Below the pieces are notes generated by a model, which saw only the letters and a list, made by a program, of their open reading frames with translations, searched no databases and was not told the DNA's origin. A program made the translations under genes and the position numbers. Of a stretch of DNA of 18,251 bases, positions 4,796-12,454 are shown piece after piece. The DNA comes from JAYENY01 sp964646075. GTDB lineage: Bacteria > Patescibacteriota > Minisyncoccia > Minisyncoccales > PEYH01. Numbering within the stretch: the first letter of the stretch is position 1; the number at the start of each line of letters is the position of its first letter. The stretch spans positions 1 to 18,251 of the forward strand of contig CAZYBZ010000009.1 in assembly GCA_964646075.1 (NCBI GenBank). The letters run 5' to 3'.

Positions 4796-7480
4796 TTATA
4801 CTCCCGCGCCTTGCTTGGCTTGAGTCAATCTTTTAGGAGTCGGAAAAACTATTTTATCATCTTTTAATTCTAAGACTACTTTTTGGCCGTATTTAATTTC
4901 ACCGATTACAATACTTAAAGATAGGGGGTCAAGAATAAATCTTTGGATAACCCTTTTCAAAGGCCTAGCGCCAAAATTAGAATCAAAACCTTTTTCTACT
5001 AAGAAATCTTTAATTTCTTTGCTAGCCTGAATTCTAATGCCTTTTTTGGCAAGCCGTTTTTCAATTTTAGCTATTTCTAAACCGACAATCTCCCCTATTT
5101 CTTTTAAGCCAAGATAATTAAAAATAATCGTCTCGTCAATTCGATTCAAAAATTCCGGACTAAACCTTTCTTTCAGAGCTTCTTTCACCTTATCTTTAAG
5201 GGTTCTGAAACTCTCCTCTCTGTTCTGGACAAACCCCAGTGTCCCGGTCTCAGAGATAAACTTGGAACCAAGATTAGAGGTCATTATAATAATCGTATTT
5301 TTGAAAGAGACCTGTCTACCTTTGGCGTCAGTAAGGCGACCATCGTCTAGGATTTGAAGCAAGATATTAAAAATTTCTGGATGGGCTTTTTCTATTTCAT
5401 CTAAAAGAACTACGCTGTAAGGCCGCCGCCGAATTTTCTCTGTCAACTGGCCTGCTTCCTCATAACCAACATAGCCAGGCGGAGAGCCAATCATTTTAGA
5501 AACGGCATAACTTTCCATATACTCTGACATATCTAAACGAACCAAAGCATTCTCGTCATTAAAAAGAAATTCTGCCAAAGCTTTAGCAGTCTCTGTTTTA
5601 CCTACGCCAGTCGGGCCTAAGAACATAAAAGAGCCAAGAGGCTTATCTTCTTCACTAATACCGGCTCGGCTTCGTCTGATTGCATTAGAAATTGCCTTAA
5701 TCGCTTGCTCTTGCCCGACTACTCGCCGACCAATAACTTTCTCCATCCTAACTAATTTTTTAGCTTCTTCTTCTAATAGATTAGTAGCTGGAATTCCTGT
5801 CCACCTGGCAACCACTCTGGCAATCTCCTCTTCTCCCACTTCTTCTTTTAAAACTTGATGTTCTTTGCGAAAATTAGCAAGCTCTTTCTCTTTCTTCTGA
5901 ATCTCTTTTAAGATATCTGGCACTGAGCCATATTTAATCCGAGCCACTTTTTCTAAATCTCCATCTCTTTGGGCAACTTCGGCTTCAAAATTTAATTTAT
6001 CAACATCTTTTTTAAATTTTCGCAAGCCTTGGATTAAATCTTTTTCAGTCCGCCATTTCATTTCCATATTTTTCGCCTTTTCCTCTAAATTGCCTAATGT
6101 CCGAAGACAAACAGCAAACCGCTTCTTTGAACGGACATCTTCTTCATTTTTCAAAGCCTCTCTTTCTATAATAAGTCGCTGAATCTCTTTTTTAATCTCT
6201 CCAAATTCAGCTGGCTCAGATTCTATTTCTAAGCGAAGACCCGAAGCTGCCTCATCCATTAAGTCAATAGCCTTGTCCGGTAAAAATCTATCAGAGATAT
6301 AGCGAGCCGAAAGTTCAGCCGCTGCGATTAAAGCCGGATCTTTAATCTTGACTCCATGATGAAGTTCATATTTCTCTTTAATACCCCGTAAGATAGCAAT
6401 CGTATTTTCAATATTCGGCTCTGAAACATAGACTGGCATAAATCTTCTTTCTAGGGCGGCGTCTTTTTCAATATACCTTTGATATTCTTTCAGAGTTGTT
6501 GCTCCAACTGCCCTTAATTCACCTCTGCCTAAAGCTGGTTTTAATAAGTTAGAAGCATCAACTGACCCTTCGGCTGCCCCGGCACCCATTACTGTATGAA
6601 GTTCGTCAATAAATAAGATGTAATGGCCATCTGCTTTCTCTATCTCTTTTAGCAAGGCCTTTAGCCGTTGCTCAAACTCACCGCGATATTTAGTGCCAGC
6701 GATTAAGAGCCCGAGGTCTAAAGAGATAATCTCCTTTGTCTTCAAACTCTCTGGCGCATCGCCCTCAATAATTCTTTTGGCCAAGCCTTCAACAATAGCT
6801 GTTTTGCCAACACCAGCTTCGCCAATTAAAACAGGATTATTTTTAGTTCTGCGAGAAAGAATTTGAACCACTCTCCTAATCTCATCTTCTCTGCCAATTA
6901 CTGGGTCAAGCTTCCCTTGTTGGGCCAATTTAGTAAGATTTTTACAGTATTTTTCAATGACCTGATATTTAGATTCTGGGTTTGGGTCGGTAATAGTTTC
7001 CCCCCCTCTAATCTCTGTCAAGTATTCAAAGACTCTATTATAATCAAATCCTTGAGAAGTATAACTTTCTAAAATTTTTCTAGCTTCAGACGGAACCTCA
7101 AAAAGGGCTAAAAAAAGATGCTCAACTGAGATAAACTGGTCTTTCATTCTCATGGCCTCTCTCCTTGCCCTGTCTAAAACTCTAGCCATATCCTGAGTTA
7201 GATAAAACTGTCCGCTCATCTGAGGCTCTTGAGAATTATTGCGGCCGTTCAAACTTTTTTTAGAATTAACTACCTTGATTACTTTGTTTTTCAAACCTAA
7301 AACATCTATCTTTACCTTTCTTAAGATTGTGGCGACGATTGTTTCTTCTTGGCTAACCAAAGAATACAAAAGATGCAGGGCGTCAATCTGCTGCTGGTTC
7401 TGCTTTCGCGCCAGTTCTTGAGCCATAAAAATTGCTTGTTGGGCTCTTTGGGTAAATTCTCCTCCAGGGTTAACTAACAT
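4796..7480 (-). CDS. clpB: ATP-dependent disaggregase ClpB (Hsp100)
   Basis: This 894-residue AAA+ protein resolves aggregated proteins with DnaK. The N-domain is at about 1-150. The first AAA+ module has Walker A GEAGVGKT (220-227), Walker B ILFIDE (288-293) and pore loop GTKYRG (262-267). A long coiled-coil middle domain (about 415-545) distinguishes it from ClpC, ClpA and ClpX. The second module has Walker A GPTGVGKT (622-629), Walker B VVLLDE (690-695), pore region GSPPGYVGYEEAGQ (665-678) and arginine-finger region NRID (779-782). No ClpP-docking loop is evident. It is a little longer than typical ClpB (about 860), mainly from a Lys-rich segment near residues 65-90. It lies 37 bases downstream of htrA, so the two are likely co-transcribed. 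No Shine-Dalgarno or CIRCE/HrcA operator was seen before the start. Confidence 0.97.
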   Translation of the reverse strand: MLVNPGGEFTQRAQQAIFMAQELARKQNQQQIDALHLLYSLVSQEETIVATILRKVKIDVLGLKNKVIKVVNSKKSLNGRNNSQEPQMSGQFYLTQDMARVLDRARREAMRMKDQFISVEHLFLALFEVPSEARKILESYTSQGFDYNRVFEYLTEIRGGETITDPNPESKYQVIEKYCKNLTKLAQQGKLDPVIGREDEIRRVVQILSRRTKNNPVLIGEAGVGKTAIVEGLAKRIIEGDAPESLKTKEIISLDLGLLIAGTKYRGEFEQRLKALLKEIEKADGHYILFIDELHTVMGAGAAEGSVDASNLLKPALGRGELRAVGATTLKEYQRYIEKDAALERRFMPVYVSEPNIENTIAILRGIKEKYELHHGVKIKDPALIAAAELSARYISDRFLPDKAIDLMDEAASGLRLEIESEPAEFGEIKKEIQRLIIEREALKNEEDVRSKKRFAVCLRTLGNLEEKAKNMEMKWRTEKDLIQGLRKFKKDVDKLNFEAEVAQRDGDLEKVARIKYGSVPDILKEIQKKEKELANFRKEHQVLKEEVGEEEIARVVARWTGIPATNLLEEEAKKLVRMEKVIGRRVVGQEQAIKAISNAIRRSRAGISEEDKPLGSFMFLGPTGVGKTETAKALAEFLFNDENALVRLDMSEYMESYAVSKMIGSPPGYVGYEEAGQLTEKIRRRPYSVVLLDEIEKAHPEIFNILLQILDDGRLTDAKGRQVSFKNTIIIMTSNLGSKFISETGTLGFVQNREESFRTLKDKVKEALKERFSPEFLNRIDETIIFNYLGLKEIGEIVGLEIAKIEKRLAKKGIRIQASKEIKDFLVEKGFDSNFGARPLKRVIQRFILDPLSLSIVIGEIKYGQKVVLELKDDKIVFPTPKRLTQAKQGAGV

Positions 7481-7517
7481 ATTTTTATTAAAACAAAAAA
7501 ATGGTAAAAAGTCAATA

Positions 7518-8867
7518 TTAGCGCTTTCCTAAAATGACTTCTTTGAAAATTTCCTTATTGTCTCTCAGAATCTTAAGTGAAACTTTGTCTCCGGGAAAAT
7601 ATTGAATAATAACTTCTGGCAAAGGATTTCCCTGATCCAGCTTCTGTTCATCAAATTTTAAAATAATATCATCCCTTCTAAGGCCGATTATTTGCGCCGG
7701 ACTATTAGGGAAAATCGCTGTTTCTGTTTTTCTTCCTATCCTGTCTCTACCAACCCAAGCTCCATAGTCAACAGGTAAGTCTAGCCGCTCACTTAGCTCT
7801 TTGGTAATCATTGTGTAATAGATGCCCAAAAAGGGATAAACGATTGTCCCTGTCGCTTTAACTTGCTTAATCCCTCTTTTTGCCAAATTAATTGGCAAAC
7901 TGAAACCGATGTTTTCTCCATCTACAGAACGAGCAACATTGACACCAATCACTTCACCTGCTGAGTTAAGTAAAGGACCACCAGAATTTCCTTGATTGAT
8001 AGCAGCATCAGTCTGAATAACCCCTCTTAACACCTCTACTACGCCCGCACCCCTAGCCACGATATCTCTGTCTAAACCAGAAATTACTCCGGTTGAAACA
8101 GTATTCTGAAACTCTCCCAGAGCGTTACCAATGGCAATAACAGTCTGTCCGATTCGTAAATTCGCGGAATCGCCCAGTCTTACAGCGGGAAATGTTCTAC
8201 GCTCATCCTCTCTAATATCAGATTGATCAATCTGAATAATCGCCAAATCGTGAAGAGGGTCTTTAGCTAAAACTTTAGCTGGATATTTTTGCCCATCATT
8301 TAATAAGATGGTGTAGCCAGCGCCTTCCTCTAGAAGCACATGTCTATTAGTTAAAATCATTCCATCTTCAGATATAATAAAACCAGTTCCACTACCAACC
8401 TCTCTCCTCTCTCTTCCCTGCTCACGATATTGAGGAAATTGGAATCCCCAAAAAGACCAATCTCTCCCGAAGGGATCGACATAATATCTTTCTAAGACAG
8501 GGAGGTCTCTTGTAATAACAATGCTGACCACTGATGGTGAAATGCTCTCTACTACATAGATAATCTGTTCCTCTCCAGTCAATTGAGGAAGATCCTTTAA
8601 CTGAACAACAATCTCCTCGTCCCTGGGGATTAAGAGTTGATGATTAGCTTTAAGAAATTCGGAAATATTTTTTTGCCAATAAAGACTAGCAAGAGCCGCG
8701 CCAGCCGCGCCAGCGATGATAGCTAAAAGAATAAAAAGAGAGACTAAGACTCCTGGCTGCAGTTGAATTCCCTTTTTCCTCTTTTTCCTCTTTTTTGGGA
8801 AAATCTTTTTAAAATTAATCTTTTTGTCCAAAAAGTTTTTTATTTTTTTGAAATTATTTTTGTTCAT
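7518..8867 (-). CDS. Membrane-anchored HtrA/DegP-like serine protease with PDZ domain
   Basis: I chose the ATG at 8865-8867 (449 residues) over a TTG three codons upstream. In numbering from that TTG: a strongly basic N-terminus (1-36), a transmembrane helix (about 42-66), and a trypsin-like domain with catalytic His179 (TNRHV), Asp210 (PLHDLA) and Ser298 (QGNSGGP). A C-terminal PDZ domain (about 346-450, including PNSPAQIIGLRRDDIILKF) follows. The protease acts on misfolded exported proteins outside the membrane. A linker with Arg/Glu-rich REQGRERREV (151-160) precedes the protease fold. Gene order dgkA-htrA-clpB couples extracytoplasmic and cytoplasmic quality control. A pair of 14-base direct repeats lies upstream. 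Confidence 0.94.
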   Translation of the reverse strand: MNKNNFKKIKNFLDKKINFKKIFPKKRKKRKKGIQLQPGVLVSLFILLAIIAGAAGAALASLYWQKNISEFLKANHQLLIPRDEEIVVQLKDLPQLTGEEQIIYVVESISPSVVSIVITRDLPVLERYYVDPFGRDWSFWGFQFPQYREQGRERREVGSGTGFIISEDGMILTNRHVLLEEGAGYTILLNDGQKYPAKVLAKDPLHDLAIIQIDQSDIREDERRTFPAVRLGDSANLRIGQTVIAIGNALGEFQNTVSTGVISGLDRDIVARGAGVVEVLRGVIQTDAAINQGNSGGPLLNSAGEVIGVNVARSVDGENIGFSLPINLAKRGIKQVKATGTIVYPFLGIYYTMITKELSERLDLPVDYGAWVGRDRIGRKTETAIFPNSPAQIIGLRRDDIILKFDEQKLDQGNPLPEVIIQYFPGDKVSLKILRDNKEIFKEVILGKR

Positions 8868-8871
8868 AGTA

Positions 8872-8915
8872 ATCAATAATAAGTAATTAACGATTATTTA
8901 TTAGCGATTATTGAT
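8872..8915. repeat. Direct and inverted repeats upstream of htrA
   Basis: On the minus strand AATAATCGCTAAT is followed 14 bases later by AATAATCGTTAAT. The ends of the block form a 9-base inverted repeat (ATCAATAAT 8872-8880, ATTATTGAT 8907-8915). The 54-base spacer between dgkA and htrA consists almost entirely of this. It may be a stress-regulator operator, or low-complexity AT DNA. Confidence 0.4.
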
Positions 8916-8921
8916 AATCAA

Positions 8922-9290
8922 TTAGTGGCCCATGATGTGAGGTAAAAAAATAAAATAAGCAACCACCCCAGCCCCAATGACTATTAGTAAGGCAGCTCCT
9001 GCGACGATATCCTTAACAATCTTAATCGTCGGGCTATGATTTGAATTAATAAGATTAATAGTCCTCTCAATTTGAGTATTTAATAATTCAATACTTAAGA
9101 CATTGAATATAGTTAAAAAAATAATCGCTCTTTCAATGGCAGAAAGGGGGAAATAAAAAACAAAAAAAGAAACAACTATGGCAATAAAAATACCAACCCT
9201 AAAACTATGTTCTTTCTTAAAGGCAGTCCATAAACCAAGAAAGCCAATTCTAAGACTTTTTAACACTTTTTTAAAATTAATTATTTCCAT
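8922..9290 (-). CDS. dgkA: DgkA-family lipid kinase (diacylglycerol or undecaprenol kinase)
   Basis: This 122-residue integral membrane protein has three hydrophobic segments (about 33-48, 55-72, 97-116). It carries the DgkA signature: AFKKEHSFR with Glu27, then ELLNTQIERTINLI with Glu68, Asn71 and Glu75, then Lys93-Asp94 in KDIVAGAALL. These match E. coli Glu28, Glu69, Asn72, Glu76, Lys94 and Asp95 with an offset of one. In Gram-positive-type bacteria the family usually phosphorylates undecaprenol to recycle the cell-wall lipid carrier, which is likelier here than lipid A turnover. Oddity: Asn79 sits where most members have Asp. A TGTTATAAT extended -10 at 9294-9302 lies only 3 bases before the ATG, which hints that translation may begin later, or that the motif is chance. 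Confidence 0.9.
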   Translation of the reverse strand: MEIINFKKVLKSLRIGFLGLWTAFKKEHSFRVGIFIAIVVSFFVFYFPLSAIERAIIFLTIFNVLSIELLNTQIERTINLINSNHSPTIKIVKDIVAGAALLIVIGAGVVAYFIFLPHIMGH

Positions 9291-9444
9291 ACCATTATAA
9301 CATAGTATTTTAATAGATTTTTAACTTTTTGGCAAACATATTTACTAACAGCAAGAGTAAAAGCCGCAGTAACAAAATCCATAATAGTCACTCTGGTCAA
9401 ATGGCGGTCGATAGTCAATAAGGAATAGTCAGAGAACTCTTTCG

Positions 9445-10167
9445 TTATCTAATTTTGCAAATATCAAAATAAGGAGCAATTTCTTTTTGAATCTCTTTAA
9501 GTTCTTCTTCTGGATAAGGCCTTAGCTTAGAAAAACTAGGATTAATCATTTTACCTCTTGGTTGAAAATTTTGTAAAAAATATTTCTTTGCTGGACTAAG
9601 CCATTTAGCGATTTTAATAATATCTTCTTTGGTGTGAATAGTAGGTACCACGGTTGTCCGAAATTCATAATCAAGCCCAGAACTTTTAATTATTTCAATA
9701 CTTTTTTTAATATTGTTTAAGTCAATTTTCACCCCTGTTGCCTTTTCGTATGGCAAAGCGGGGTCTGACCCCGCTTTTCTAAAAAGTGCTTTAATATCCA
9801 TCGCCACATAATCAATCAACTTTTCCTCAATTAATTTTTTTAACATTTTAGGGCCTGAGCCATTAGTATCAAGCTTAACCAAATAGCCAAATTTTTTAAT
9901 CTTTTTAATAAGGTCTGGCAATTCTTGATGGATAGTCGGCTCCCCTCCACAAATTACAAGGGCTTCTAAAAACCCTTTTCTTTCTTCCAAAAATTCGTAA
10001 ATCTTTTTTAGCGGTATTGAAGGATGCTTAATAATCTCATCAGGCAAAACTAACTCCCTATTATAACACCAAGGACAACGAAAATTACAACCGCTAACAA
10101 ATATGGTAGCGGCTATTTTTCCAGGATAATCTATTAAAGTAATCTTTTGAAGTCCACCGATAATCAT
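9445..10167 (-). CDS. nrdG: Anaerobic ribonucleotide reductase activating protein (radical SAM)
   Basis: This 240-residue radical SAM enzyme uses a [4Fe-4S] cluster and S-adenosylmethionine to create the glycyl radical on NrdD. The cluster motif is CNFRCPWC (Cys27, Cys31, Cys34), followed by CGGEPT (about 73-78) and LDTNGS (99-104). Its ATG overlaps the nrdD stop by four bases (ATGA), so the two are coupled. At residues 130-139 the sequence RKAGSDPALP interrupts the usual MDIKA..YEKATG stretch. These codons come from a perfect 23-base palindrome (9755-9777), apparently inserted in frame. It probably sits in a surface loop and the rest of the protein is intact. No terminator was seen after the gene. 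Confidence 0.94.
   Translation of the reverse strand: MIIGGLQKITLIDYPGKIAATIFVSGCNFRCPWCYNRELVLPDEIIKHPSIPLKKIYEFLEERKGFLEALVICGGEPTIHQELPDLIKKIKKFGYLVKLDTNGSGPKMLKKLIEEKLIDYVAMDIKALFRKAGSDPALPYEKATGVKIDLNNIKKSIEIIKSSGLDYEFRTTVVPTIHTKEDIIKIAKWLSPAKKYFLQNFQPRGKMINPSFSKLRPYPEEELKEIQKEIAPYFDICKIR
9755..9777. repeat. Perfect 23-base GC-rich palindrome inside nrdG
   Basis: AAAGCGGGGTC (9755-9765), a central T, and GACCCCGCTTT (9767-9777) form perfect 11-base arms. It encodes roughly Lys-Ala-Gly-Ser-Asp-Pro-Ala-Leu in frame. Composition contrasts sharply with the AT-rich gene around it. It looks like a small palindromic insertion similar in behaviour to Rickettsia palindromic elements, but relation to a known family is not shown. 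Confidence 0.8.
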
Positions 10168-12269
10168 GTCTTAAGTTTAAATTCTTTCCGCTCTTGAAAT
10201 TCTTTTTGCTTCCCTGTATTCCATTGTTTGATCGGTCGATAATAACCAACTATCCTTGAGTAAACCTCGCAGGGCTGTTTAATGGTACACTTCGGGCATT
10301 CAAAATGCTCGCCTGATAAATAGCCGTGATTTGGACAGATAGAAAAAGTGGGCGTAATAGTAAGATAGGGCAAATGAAATTTTTCAAAAATCTTTTTAAT
10401 TAAATTTTTAACGGTTTGGGTATCAGAAATTTTTTCACCTAAGAAAAGATGAAGAACACTACCCCCCGTATATTTGCATTGGATTTCATCTTGAAGTTTT
10501 AAGGCCTCAAAGGCGTCATCAGTATAATTAGCCGGTAATTGCGAACTATTAGTATAAAACGGCACTTTATTCGTGCCAGCGGTAATAATATCCGGATATT
10601 TTTCTCTATCTTTTTGGGCTAATCTGAAGGCCGTGCTTTCAGCCGGTGTCTGCTCAAGATTATAGATATTTCCAGTTTCTTTTTGGTATTTTACTAGCTT
10701 TTCTCTCATAAAATCCAGAATTTCAAGCCCAAATCTTCGACCTCTCTTTGAAGCGATATTATCACCAATGAAATTTAAAAGCGCTTCGTTCATTCCTACT
10801 AAACCAATAGTAGCAAAATGATTAGCGTAATACTCTCCTCTCATCTTCTTTATTCCTTCAAGGTAAAATCTGGAATAAGGATACAAACCTTTTCCAATAA
10901 AATTTTCAATAGTTTTTCTCTTGATTTCCAGGCTCTCTTTTGCCAAATCCATTATTTTTCCTAGTCTTTCAAAAAATTCTTTTTTTGTTTTTGATGAATA
11001 ACCGATTCGCGGCAAATTACAAGTGACAACACCAATGCTGCCCGTATTGCTACCACTTCCAAACAGTCCTCCACCCCCCCGATTACGAAGTTCCCGCAAA
11101 TCCAATTTTAATCTACAACACATTGAACGCGAATCTTCCGGATTCATATCTGAGTTAATATAATTTGAAAAATAGTTTATTCCATATTTTGCCGAGGCCT
11201 CAAAAACTCCATCAAAAGCCGGCTCATCCCAAGGGAAGTCTTTAGTAATATTAATAGTTGGAATCGGAAAAGAAAATGGCCGTTTGTCCTTATCGCCTTC
11301 CAACATTGCTTCATAAAAGGCCTTATTAAACATTTTCATCTCTTCTTCAAATTCGCCATAAACTTCTTTTTGGGCTTTGCCACCAATAATTACCGGCTGT
11401 TTGGCAAAAGTCGGAGATGGCCGAAGGTCTAATGTCAGATTGCTAAAAGGATTTTGAAATCCCACCCTAGTCGGTGTCGCCATATTGAATAAAAATTCCT
11501 GTAAAGCCTGTTTTGTTTGTTTATAACTCAAATTATCACGGCGAATAAAGGGAGCTAAAAGCGTATCAAAGTTTGAAAAACTTACAGCGCCGGCTACTTC
11601 GCCGGTAATAGTGAATAGAAAATTTACAACCTGGCCCAAAGCGCTCCTAAAATGTTTTGCCGGCTTGGAAGACATCTTGCCTGGCACTCCGCCAAAACCC
11701 CTTAATAATAAATCATATAAATCCCAACCACTGCAATAAACAGCTAGAGTATCTAAATTGTGAAGGTGCAAGTCGCCTGATTCGTTCGCTTCTCTAATTT
11801 CTTTTGGATAAACTTTGCGAAGCCAATATTTTTTTACAATACCAGAGATACTATAATGATTCAGTCCTTGTAAAGAAAAAGCCATATTAGCGTTTTCTTT
11901 AATCTCCCAATCTAATTTTCCTAAATACTGATCAACTCTCTCTATCGCTTCTTCTGAAACTACAATCGCCTCCCTGATTCTTCTTCTTTGCTCTCGGTAT
12001 AAAATATAAACCTTAGCCGTCTCAATTAAGTTTTCTAAAATTAATGTCTCCTCCACTATGTCCTGGATCTGTTCTACGGTCGGAATCTCATCTTCTTTAA
12101 ATCTACGACTTAAAATATCTGTCACCCGTTTGGAAAGTTTTTTAGACAGAGCACCGTCTGCCTGACCAGTGGCGGTAATCGCTTTATAAATAACCTTGGC
12201 AATCTTGTCCTGCTCAAAATCAACAATTTCGCCAGTTCGCTTTTTTACTTTAGTTATTTTATTTTTCAT
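10164..12269 (-). CDS. nrdD: Anaerobic (class III) ribonucleoside-triphosphate reductase
   Basis: This 701-residue enzyme reduces ribonucleoside triphosphates to dNTPs with a glycyl radical. An N-terminal ATP-cone (about 4-95, KVKKRTGEIVDFEQDKIAKVI) gives allosteric control. The ten-stranded barrel core follows, with the Cys-containing segments SRSMCCRLKLD (380-390) and VVTCNLPRIG (414-423). The C-terminus has a zinc-site region (Cys645, Cys658, Cys661, Cys667, with His648 near the first) and the radical loop RIVGYYRPIKQWNTGKQ, with the likely radical Gly675. It is coupled to nrdG by a 4-base overlap. The ATG touches an AAGGAG directly, zero spacing, so that motif cannot act as a normal ribosome-binding site for this start. 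A promoter, twin operator-like repeats and a DnaA box lie upstream. Confidence 0.96.
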   Translation of the reverse strand: MKNKITKVKKRTGEIVDFEQDKIAKVIYKAITATGQADGALSKKLSKRVTDILSRRFKEDEIPTVEQIQDIVEETLILENLIETAKVYILYREQRRRIREAIVVSEEAIERVDQYLGKLDWEIKENANMAFSLQGLNHYSISGIVKKYWLRKVYPKEIREANESGDLHLHNLDTLAVYCSGWDLYDLLLRGFGGVPGKMSSKPAKHFRSALGQVVNFLFTITGEVAGAVSFSNFDTLLAPFIRRDNLSYKQTKQALQEFLFNMATPTRVGFQNPFSNLTLDLRPSPTFAKQPVIIGGKAQKEVYGEFEEEMKMFNKAFYEAMLEGDKDKRPFSFPIPTINITKDFPWDEPAFDGVFEASAKYGINYFSNYINSDMNPEDSRSMCCRLKLDLRELRNRGGGGLFGSGSNTGSIGVVTCNLPRIGYSSKTKKEFFERLGKIMDLAKESLEIKRKTIENFIGKGLYPYSRFYLEGIKKMRGEYYANHFATIGLVGMNEALLNFIGDNIASKRGRRFGLEILDFMREKLVKYQKETGNIYNLEQTPAESTAFRLAQKDREKYPDIITAGTNKVPFYTNSSQLPANYTDDAFEALKLQDEIQCKYTGGSVLHLFLGEKISDTQTVKNLIKKIFEKFHLPYLTITPTFSICPNHGYLSGEHFECPKCTIKQPCEVYSRIVGYYRPIKQWNTGKQKEFQERKEFKLKT

Positions 12270-12289
12270 CTCCTTGAAAATTAATACTT

Positions 12290-12354
12290 GCTCTAATAAA
12301 ATTGAGCAAGTTGTAGGATAATATATATATCTTACTCCAATAAAAAAATTGAGT
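12290..12354 (-). promoter_or_regulatory. Twin operator-like elements at the nrdD promoter
   Basis: Two near-identical imperfect palindromes are seen on the plus strand. Site A (12334-12354) is ACTCCAAT, A-run, TTGAGT. Site B (12290-12307) is GCTCTAATAAAATTGAGC. They share CTCYAATAAAA(0-3 A)TTGAG. Site A fills the space between the -35 and -10 hexamers, and site B lies in the leader, where an 8-base inverted repeat (ACTTGCTC/GAGCAAGT, 12286-12311) enlarges it. The layout fits repression by a dimer binding two sites. They do not match the NrdR-box consensus as I know it. Confidence 0.6.
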
Positions 12355-12357
12355 CAA
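12329..12357 (-). promoter_or_regulatory. Predicted promoter of nrdDG
   Basis: Minus-strand TTGACT (12352-12357) and TAAGAT (12329-12334) are 17 bases apart (5/6 and 4/6 matches). The start near 12322 gives a leader of about 53 bases that includes the site B hairpin. Confidence 0.55.
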
Positions 12358-12369
12358 AAACCCAATTTC

Positions 12370-12378
12370 TGTGGATAA
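12370..12378 (-). promoter_or_regulatory. Perfect DnaA box upstream of nrdDG
   Basis: TTATCCACA on the minus strand, 12 bases upstream of the -35. The same box, orientation and gap occur at the sigma-factor promoter. DnaA is known to act on the aerobic nrdAB promoter in E. coli, which makes a role here plausible but unproven. Confidence 0.55.
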
Positions 12379-12386
12379 CCTCCTTG

Positions 12387-12430
12387 AAGAAAAATAAAAG
12401 AGGGGGCAGTTAATCCTCAACTGCTCCCTC
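12387..12430 (-). terminator. Strong terminator of the small-protein operon
   Basis: GAGGGAGCAGTT (minus strand, 12419-12430) pairs with AACTGCCCCCTC (12400-12411), 12 base pairs with one mismatch and a 7-base loop. It is followed by TTTTATTTTTCTT. It lies 24 bases after the stop at 12455 and separates this unit from nrdDG. Confidence 0.9.
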
Positions 12431-12454
12431 GCCGCCCTTATGGTTTTACTCCCG

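Noticed and set aside
9281..9382. 33-codon minus-strand ORF between nrdG and dgkA (MDFVTAAFTLAV...)
   Set aside because: No clear ribosome-binding site, overlaps the dgkA start, and no known family; too short to support.
12321..12330. NrdR box in the TA-repeat before nrdD
   Set aside because: The run ATATATATAT lacks the flanking ACAC/GTGT arms of the NrdR consensus.
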